Origin: Methylococcales symbiont of Iophon sp. n. MRB-2018
GTDB taxonomy: Bacteria > Pseudomonadota > Gammaproteobacteria > Methylococcales > Methylomonadaceae
Direction of reading: 5' to 3'
Length of the DNA stretch: 64,000 bases
NCBI GenBank assembly: GCA_003666325.1
Contig: QPIL01000121.1
Span: 30,380-94,379 of the forward strand
Of this stretch, positions 59,957 to 64,000 are shown piece after piece; within the stretch, counting starts at the first letter, position 1; every line of letters starts with the position of its first letter. A program made the position numbers and the translations under genes. The notes under the pieces were generated by a model. That model did no database searches. It was not told the DNA's origin and saw nothing but the letters and a program-made list of their open reading frames with translations.

Positions 59957-60294
59957 AACAGCCTCTTTTTTATAGTTAATTCAACACGATAATAAACTAT
60001 TTCTCGACCTTGCTTAAGTATTTTATCTATTTTGTGCCGCCTTTTTTAAACCTCGTCAATTAAGCCAGTCCTATAGAAAACCTGCTCTGGTAGAATAATT
60101 GTCTGCAATCGGGGATAGGCTGTTTTTTTATGATAATACAGCCATTTTTATCCGTTCATAAATTATGCTGAGGTCTCTACTAGGCATTATAGTCCGTGTA
60201 TGTATAATAATTACTGGGGACTCGTTCCCGTTAACAATAAGTTAGCCCCCCGACCTAAGCACGAAGGATATAAACAAACAAATGAAGGATACCC
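59957..60294. other. Promoter gap of the type I RM operon with MITE-A fragment
   Basis: No gene. A MITE-A right-end piece lies at 60144-60177 (TTTTTATCCGTTCATAAATT then GCTGAGGTCTC). AAGGA upstream of ATG 60295 is the hsdM ribosome binding site. Confidence 0.55.
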
Positions 60295-61758
60295 ATGTTT
60301 GAACAAACTTTTAGAAACATAGATGACATACTCCACAAAGATGCAGGTTGTGGTAGCGAGCTGGATTATGTGGAGCAAACCTCATGGGTGTTGTTTCTAA
60401 AATATCTGGATGATCTGGAAAAAGACAAACAAACTGCCGCCGAACTTTCTGCTAAAAGCTACAGCAAAATTATTGCTGATGAATTTCAATGGACTCAATG
60501 GGCAGCCCCCAAGCTGAAAAACGCCAATGGGAAAACAAGCATTGACCATAACGCTTTAACGGGTGATGACCTTGCTGATTTTGTCAATACCAAATTATTT
60601 CCCTATCTTAAAAAATTTAAACTCAACGCTGATAACGCTAATAGTATTGAATATAAAATTGGCGAGATTTTTAATGAACTGAAAAATAGAATTCAAAGTG
60701 GTTACAACTTACGCGAAGTAGTCAACCTGATTGATGAACTGCGTTTTAGAACCCATGATGAAAAGCATGAGATGAGCCATTTGTATGAAGGCAAAATAAA
60801 AAACATGGGCAATGCAGGGCGTAATGGTGGTGAATATTACACCCCACGCCCCTTGATTAAAACTATTGTCAAAGTCGTTAACCCAAAAATTGGCAATACC
60901 ATTTATGATGGTGCGGTAGGCTCAGCAGGTTTTTTGGTTGAAGCCTTTGAATATTTGCGAGCCAGCAAAAAACACTCTACCAAAGACAGCGAAACCCTAC
61001 AAAACCATACCTTTTACGGCAAAGAGAAAAAATCACTCGCCTATATCATCGGCATTATGAATATGATTTTGCATGGTGTAGAAGCCCCAAACATTATCCA
61101 CAGCAACACCCTTGCCGAAAACTTAGGCGATATTCAAGAAAAAGATCGCTATAACATCGTATTAGCCAATCCACCCTTTGGTGGCAAAGAAAGAGCCGAA
61201 GTACAACAAAATTTCCCCATCAAAACCGGTGAAACCGCTTTTCTGTTTTTACAGCATTTTATCAAGATCCTAAAAGCAGGCGGAAAAGCAGGCATTGTTA
61301 TCAAAAATACCTTTTTGAGTAATACAGATAATGCGTCCATTGCCTTACGCAAAGAGCTATTAAGCAGTTGTAATCTGCACACAGTATTAGATTTACCCGG
61401 TGGCACTTTTACCGGTGCAGGGGTAAAAACCATTGTTTTGTTTTTTGAAAAAGGCAAAGCAACAACTAAAACTTGGTTTTATCAACTCAATCTGGACAGA
61501 AACCTAGGTAAAACCAATCCGCTCAATGAGCAAGACTTGGCTGAATTTATCCAATTACAAAAAACCAACGCTGAGAGTGAAAATTCATGGACACTGGACA
61601 TCGCCAAACTTGATCAGGATAGCTTTGATTTATCCGTTAAAAATCCAAATACACCCGAAGAAGCACCCTTGAGAATGGCAGAAGAAATCTTAAAAAATAT
61701 GACAAAATTAGACCATGAAAGTGAGGCTCTATTAAAAACAATCAAGGAATTATTATGA
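60295..61758 (+). CDS. hsdM: Type I restriction-modification DNA methyltransferase subunit
   Basis: N6-adenine methyltransferase of a type I system. N-terminal HsdM_N helical domain (about 5-130: LDYVEQTSWVLFLKYLDDLE). Catalytic domain with SAM motif DGAVGSAGFLVEAFEYL and motif IV NPPFGG; GEYYTPRPLIK precedes it. 487 residues. Overlaps the next gene by 4 bp; the operon continues to hsdS. Confidence 0.95.
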   Translation: MFEQTFRNIDDILHKDAGCGSELDYVEQTSWVLFLKYLDDLEKDKQTAAELSAKSYSKIIADEFQWTQWAAPKLKNANGKTSIDHNALTGDDLADFVNTKLFPYLKKFKLNADNANSIEYKIGEIFNELKNRIQSGYNLREVVNLIDELRFRTHDEKHEMSHLYEGKIKNMGNAGRNGGEYYTPRPLIKTIVKVVNPKIGNTIYDGAVGSAGFLVEAFEYLRASKKHSTKDSETLQNHTFYGKEKKSLAYIIGIMNMILHGVEAPNIIHSNTLAENLGDIQEKDRYNIVLANPPFGGKERAEVQQNFPIKTGETAFLFLQHFIKILKAGGKAGIVIKNTFLSNTDNASIALRKELLSSCNLHTVLDLPGGTFTGAGVKTIVLFFEKGKATTKTWFYQLNLDRNLGKTNPLNEQDLAEFIQLQKTNAESENSWTLDIAKLDQDSFDLSVKNPNTPEEAPLRMAEEILKNMTKLDHESEALLKTIKELL

Positions 61759-62183
61759 CTGAAAAAAAAGACATTAGGTGGAAGCAAAGACTGCAAAACT
61801 ACGCCAAAGCATTTACTTTATTGCGCGTTGTTATTGAGGAAAATGAAGATATTTTAACCTTGTCTGATTTAGAAAAAGAAGGGCTTATTAAACGCTTTGA
61901 GTTTACCCTTGATCTCGCTTGGAAAGTACTCAAAGATAAAATGCAAGATGATGGCATTATTGTTGACAGAATCAGCCCCAAATATGTCGTAAAATTGGCT
62001 TATAGTAGTAAATACATTGACAATGTAGATGTTTGGCTGGCAATGATAAATGATAGAAATTTGCTGAGTCATACTTATAATTTTGCCGATTTCAACAAAA
62101 CTATAAAATCTTTAAAAGAAACTTATTTCTCTCATTTAGAAAAGTTTTATATTGACTTTATCGAACATGATTTAAACCAATGA
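61755..62183 (+). CDS. HEPN-like nucleotidyltransferase substrate-binding protein (HI0074 family)
   Basis: A 142-residue all-helical protein, KRFEFTLDLAWKVLKDKMQ with NDRNLLSHTYNF, typical of HI0074-type partners of minimal nucleotidyltransferases. It lacks a clear HEPN RNase motif (R-x4-6-H appears only as RNLLSH in the helix). Overlaps hsdM and the next gene by 4 bp each. With the next gene it forms a HEPN/MNT toxin-antitoxin-like pair. Confidence 0.85.
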   Translation: MTEKKDIRWKQRLQNYAKAFTLLRVVIEENEDILTLSDLEKEGLIKRFEFTLDLAWKVLKDKMQDDGIIVDRISPKYVVKLAYSSKYIDNVDVWLAMINDRNLLSHTYNFADFNKTIKSLKETYFSHLEKFYIDFIEHDLNQ

Positions 62184-62488
62184 GCTTTGGATTAAGTACC
62201 GCTCATATACGGATATTGCAAGCTATTTTTAAAAGTTATCTAACTACAGGCTCCGTCATTATTTACGGGTCAAGAGTAAAAAATAACTACACAAAATATA
62301 GTGATATAGACTTGGTTTTAAAAAATTCTAAACTCAATGCCCATCAGATTGAAGACTTAATTGACGAAATTATTGAAAGCGATTTACCTTATTTATGCGA
62401 CATCCAGCTATTTGAGAATATCAAAAATGCAAGTTTTTTAGATCATATTGACAGGATGGGTGAGGTTTTTTATCGAATTGAAAGTTGA
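62180..62488 (+). CDS. Minimal nucleotidyltransferase (MNT)
   Basis: A 102-residue Pol-beta-like nucleotidyltransferase. The catalytic motif is IIYGSRVKNNYTKYSDIDLV (GS and DxD), with a later Asp in LCDIQLF. In characterised HEPN/MNT pairs the MNT adds AMP to the HEPN toxin and silences it. Here it is embedded between hsdM and hsdS. The 3' end runs into a heptamer-like run (62480-62500). Confidence 0.88.
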   Translation: MSFGLSTAHIRILQAIFKSYLTTGSVIIYGSRVKNNYTKYSDIDLVLKNSKLNAHQIEDLIDEIIESDLPYLCDIQLFENIKNASFLDHIDRMGEVFYRIES

Positions 62489-62500
62489 AAATGGAAAATG
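62480..62500 (+). repeat. Heptamer run at the mnt/bro junction
   Basis: Three units GAAAGTT, GAAAATG, GAAAATG containing the MNT stop codon and the ATG starts of the next gene. Same unit family as the run in hsdS (63943). Confidence 0.6.
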
Positions 62501-63330
62501 AAACAAAAATGAGCAAACAAAATAAAATTCAATTATTTCAAGATCAAAAAATAAGAACCCATTGGGATGAGAAAAAAGAACTTTGGTATTTTTCGGTTCA
62601 AGATGTGGTTCAGGTCTTGTCAGCAAGTAAAGATGTAAAGCAGTATATAAAAAAAATGAAGTCCAGAGATGCAGATCTGGATAGCAACTGGGGTACAATT
62701 TGTACCCCAGTTAAAATGATAGCTTCTGATGGGAAATTCAGAAAAATACAAACATCTGATACAGAAGGTATTTTTCGCATTATTCAATCCATCCCATCCC
62801 CCAAAGCAGAGCCATTTAAGCGATGGCTTGCAAAAGTTGGAGCAGAAAGAATAGAAGAGACCGAAGATCCAGAACTGGCTTTTGATAGAGCAATGGCAAC
62901 TTATCTGAAAAAAGGCTATTCCAAAGCGTGGATCAATCAACGCTTAAAATCCATAGAAGTCAGAAAAGAATTAACCGATGAATGGCAAGAACGAGGCGTT
63001 AAAGAGGGTTTGGAATATGCCATTTTAAGCGATGAAATCACCAAAGCATGGACGGGAAAATCCATTAAAGACTATAAAAAACTCAAAGGCTTAAAAAAAG
63101 AAAACCTACGAGACAATATGAGCAATCTTGAATTAGTGCTTAATATGTTAGCAGAAGCCTCAACCACTGAAATCTCTAAACAAAAACAGCCAGACGGTTT
63201 GGATGAAAATAAAATTATTGCTAAAAAAGGCGGTGGCGTTGCTAAAAAAGCCCGCCTTGAAATTGAAAAGCAGACGGGTAAAAAAGTCATTAGTAGTAAA
63301 AATCCTCAGCACCTTTTAGGGAATAAATGA
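62491..63330 (+). CDS. BRO-N domain protein (antirepressor-like)
   Basis: About 279 residues. The N-terminal BRO domain covers about 10-125 (IRTHWDEKKELWYFSVQDVV, YIKKMKSRDADL, TDTEGIFRIIQSIPSPKAEP as SDTEGIFRII here). The C-terminal half is charged and helical, ending GGGVAKKARLEIEKQTGKKV. Members often lie within type I RM operons; a regulatory or DNA-binding role is likely but unproven. ATG 62491 chosen over TTG 62485. It overlaps hsdS by 4 bp. Confidence 0.85.
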   Translation: MENETKMSKQNKIQLFQDQKIRTHWDEKKELWYFSVQDVVQVLSASKDVKQYIKKMKSRDADLDSNWGTICTPVKMIASDGKFRKIQTSDTEGIFRIIQSIPSPKAEPFKRWLAKVGAERIEETEDPELAFDRAMATYLKKGYSKAWINQRLKSIEVRKELTDEWQERGVKEGLEYAILSDEITKAWTGKSIKDYKKLKGLKKENLRDNMSNLELVLNMLAEASTTEISKQKQPDGLDENKIIAKKGGGVAKKARLEIEKQTGKKVISSKNPQHLLGNK

Positions 63331-64000
63331 TGGGTAAAGATAAGCCGTTGCCTGAGGGATGGGAGGTTAAGAAGTTGGGGGAGGTTTGTGATATTTTCAA
63401 TGGTTCTACGCCTTTAAAAAGGAAGAAAGAATATTGGAAAAATGGAACTATCAATTGGTTTACAATTAATGATATTAGAATCCAAGGTAGAATTATTAAT
63501 TATACAAATCAAAAAATAACAAATGAAGGATTCAAAAGCACCTCAATAAAACTTTTACCAAAAAAATCTATTTTACTTTGCTGTACTGCCTCAGTTGGCG
63601 AATTTGCAATTACAGAAATTGAATTAACAACAAATCAACAATTTAATGGCTTAGTCGTTAAAAACAACAACCAATTATTGTCTGAATATTTATTTTATTT
63701 TTCCTCAACTTTAAAGAAAAAGTTATTAAATGTCAGTGGAAAAACAACAATTGATTTTGTTTCAATGACAAAAGTTAGAAAAATACAAATCTCATTCCCA
63801 CCCCTCCCCGAACAAAAACGCATAGTCGCCATTTTAGATAAAGCCTTCTCGGCTATAGACAAAGCCAAACAAAATACCGAACAAAACCTTAAAAATACCA
63901 AAGAACTGTTTGAAAGCTATTTGCAGAATATCTTTGACAATGGAAAATTGAAAATTGAAAATGGAGAATGGGGGGGAAAAACATTAAAACAAGTTTCAGC
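63327..64000 (+). CDS. hsdS: Type I restriction-modification specificity subunit (3' end outside window)
   Basis: Starts ATG 63327 (ATGATGGG) overlapping the BRO gene stop. Reads MMGKDKPLPEGWEVKKLGEV, then the first target-recognition domain (STPLKRKKEYWKNGTINWFT). The central conserved region FPPLPEQKRIVAILDKAFSA continues as a coiled coil QNTEQNLKNTKELFESYLQN. It runs off the window in the linker to the second domain, so at least half is missing. The linker contains a heptamer run and a G7 tract (63943-63976). hsdR is presumably downstream. Confidence 0.93.
   Translation, partial: MMGKDKPLPEGWEVKKLGEVCDIFNGSTPLKRKKEYWKNGTINWFTINDIRIQGRIINYTNQKITNEGFKSTSIKLLPKKSILLCCTASVGEFAITEIELTTNQQFNGLVVKNNNQLLSEYLFYFSSTLKKKLLNVSGKTTIDFVSMTKVRKIQISFPPLPEQKRIVAILDKAFSAIDKAKQNTEQNLKNTKELFESYLQNIFDNGKLKIENGEWGGKTLKQVS
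63943..63976 (+). repeat. Heptamer run and G7 tract inside hsdS
   Basis: Four 7-bp units (GAAAATT, GAAAATT, GAAAATG, GAGAATG; 63943-63970) followed without a gap by seven G (63970-63976). It encodes the linker after the first central conserved region. Neither tract length unit is a multiple of three, so copy-number change would shift the frame. Confidence 0.75.

Overview
The window is a chromosomal piece of a low-GC gammaproteobacterium that is very probably a methylotroph or methanotroph (Methylococcales-like). The best clues are two tandem methylene-tetrahydromethanopterin dehydrogenase genes (12001-13816) and a beta-ribofuranosylaminobenzene 5'-phosphate synthase gene of tetrahydromethanopterin synthesis (41457-42416). 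These sit among housekeeping genes in classical gammaproteobacterial order. The species assignment is inference.

Layout. 1-8909: an acyltransferase/hydrolase fusion (cut by the window edge), rne divergent from rluC, sppA, and a PepSY gene coupled to a PhoP/PhoQ-like two-component system. 8922-10607: a mer-type cluster (merR, merT, merP, CopZ-like metallochaperone) with a recognisable MerR promoter but no merA. 10866-13816: NAD-type isocitrate dehydrogenase and the two mtd paralogues. 14118-22831: the trpF-trpB-trpA-accD-folC-dedD-cvpA-purF-metZ block. 23035-25620: rnhA, a YafS-like gene and divergent mltD. 25980-33558: desaturase, glmU, metG, hcp and an RnfB-like ferredoxin. 33984-34343: RNase P RNA. 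34600-37000: an accessory island of decayed, cassette-like genes (DUF4760-like, DUF4258-like/DUF2283), attC-like sites and an IS5-family remnant. 37100-40889: nirB-nirD-phzF. 41457-44451: RFAP synthase and a flavocytochrome c sulfide dehydrogenase pair. 44598-52973: tRNA-Thr, ygiQ-like, a shrunken Sel1 protein, ftsK, trxB, aat and bpt. 53366-59956: moaE, moaD, moaC, a tungstate-type permease, dhaK, a Na+/H+ antiporter, a HAD phosphatase and a small membrane protein. 60295-64000: a type I restriction-modification operon (hsdM, HEPN/MNT pair, BRO-domain gene, hsdS running off the edge).

The intergenic DNA is unusually repeat-rich. A roughly 160-bp imperfect palindrome (MITE-like, 4 complete copies, mostly with 5-bp target duplications, plus about 8 fragments) sits close to gene ends. 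A second family of about 300 bp recurs four times, always headed by a heptanucleotide array. Further heptamer arrays occur inside the type I RM operon, including in hsdS beside a G7 tract. The repeats, the cassette island and the RM operon with its embedded toxin-antitoxin pair are the least ordinary parts of the window. No complete undescribed defence or metabolic system was recognised.
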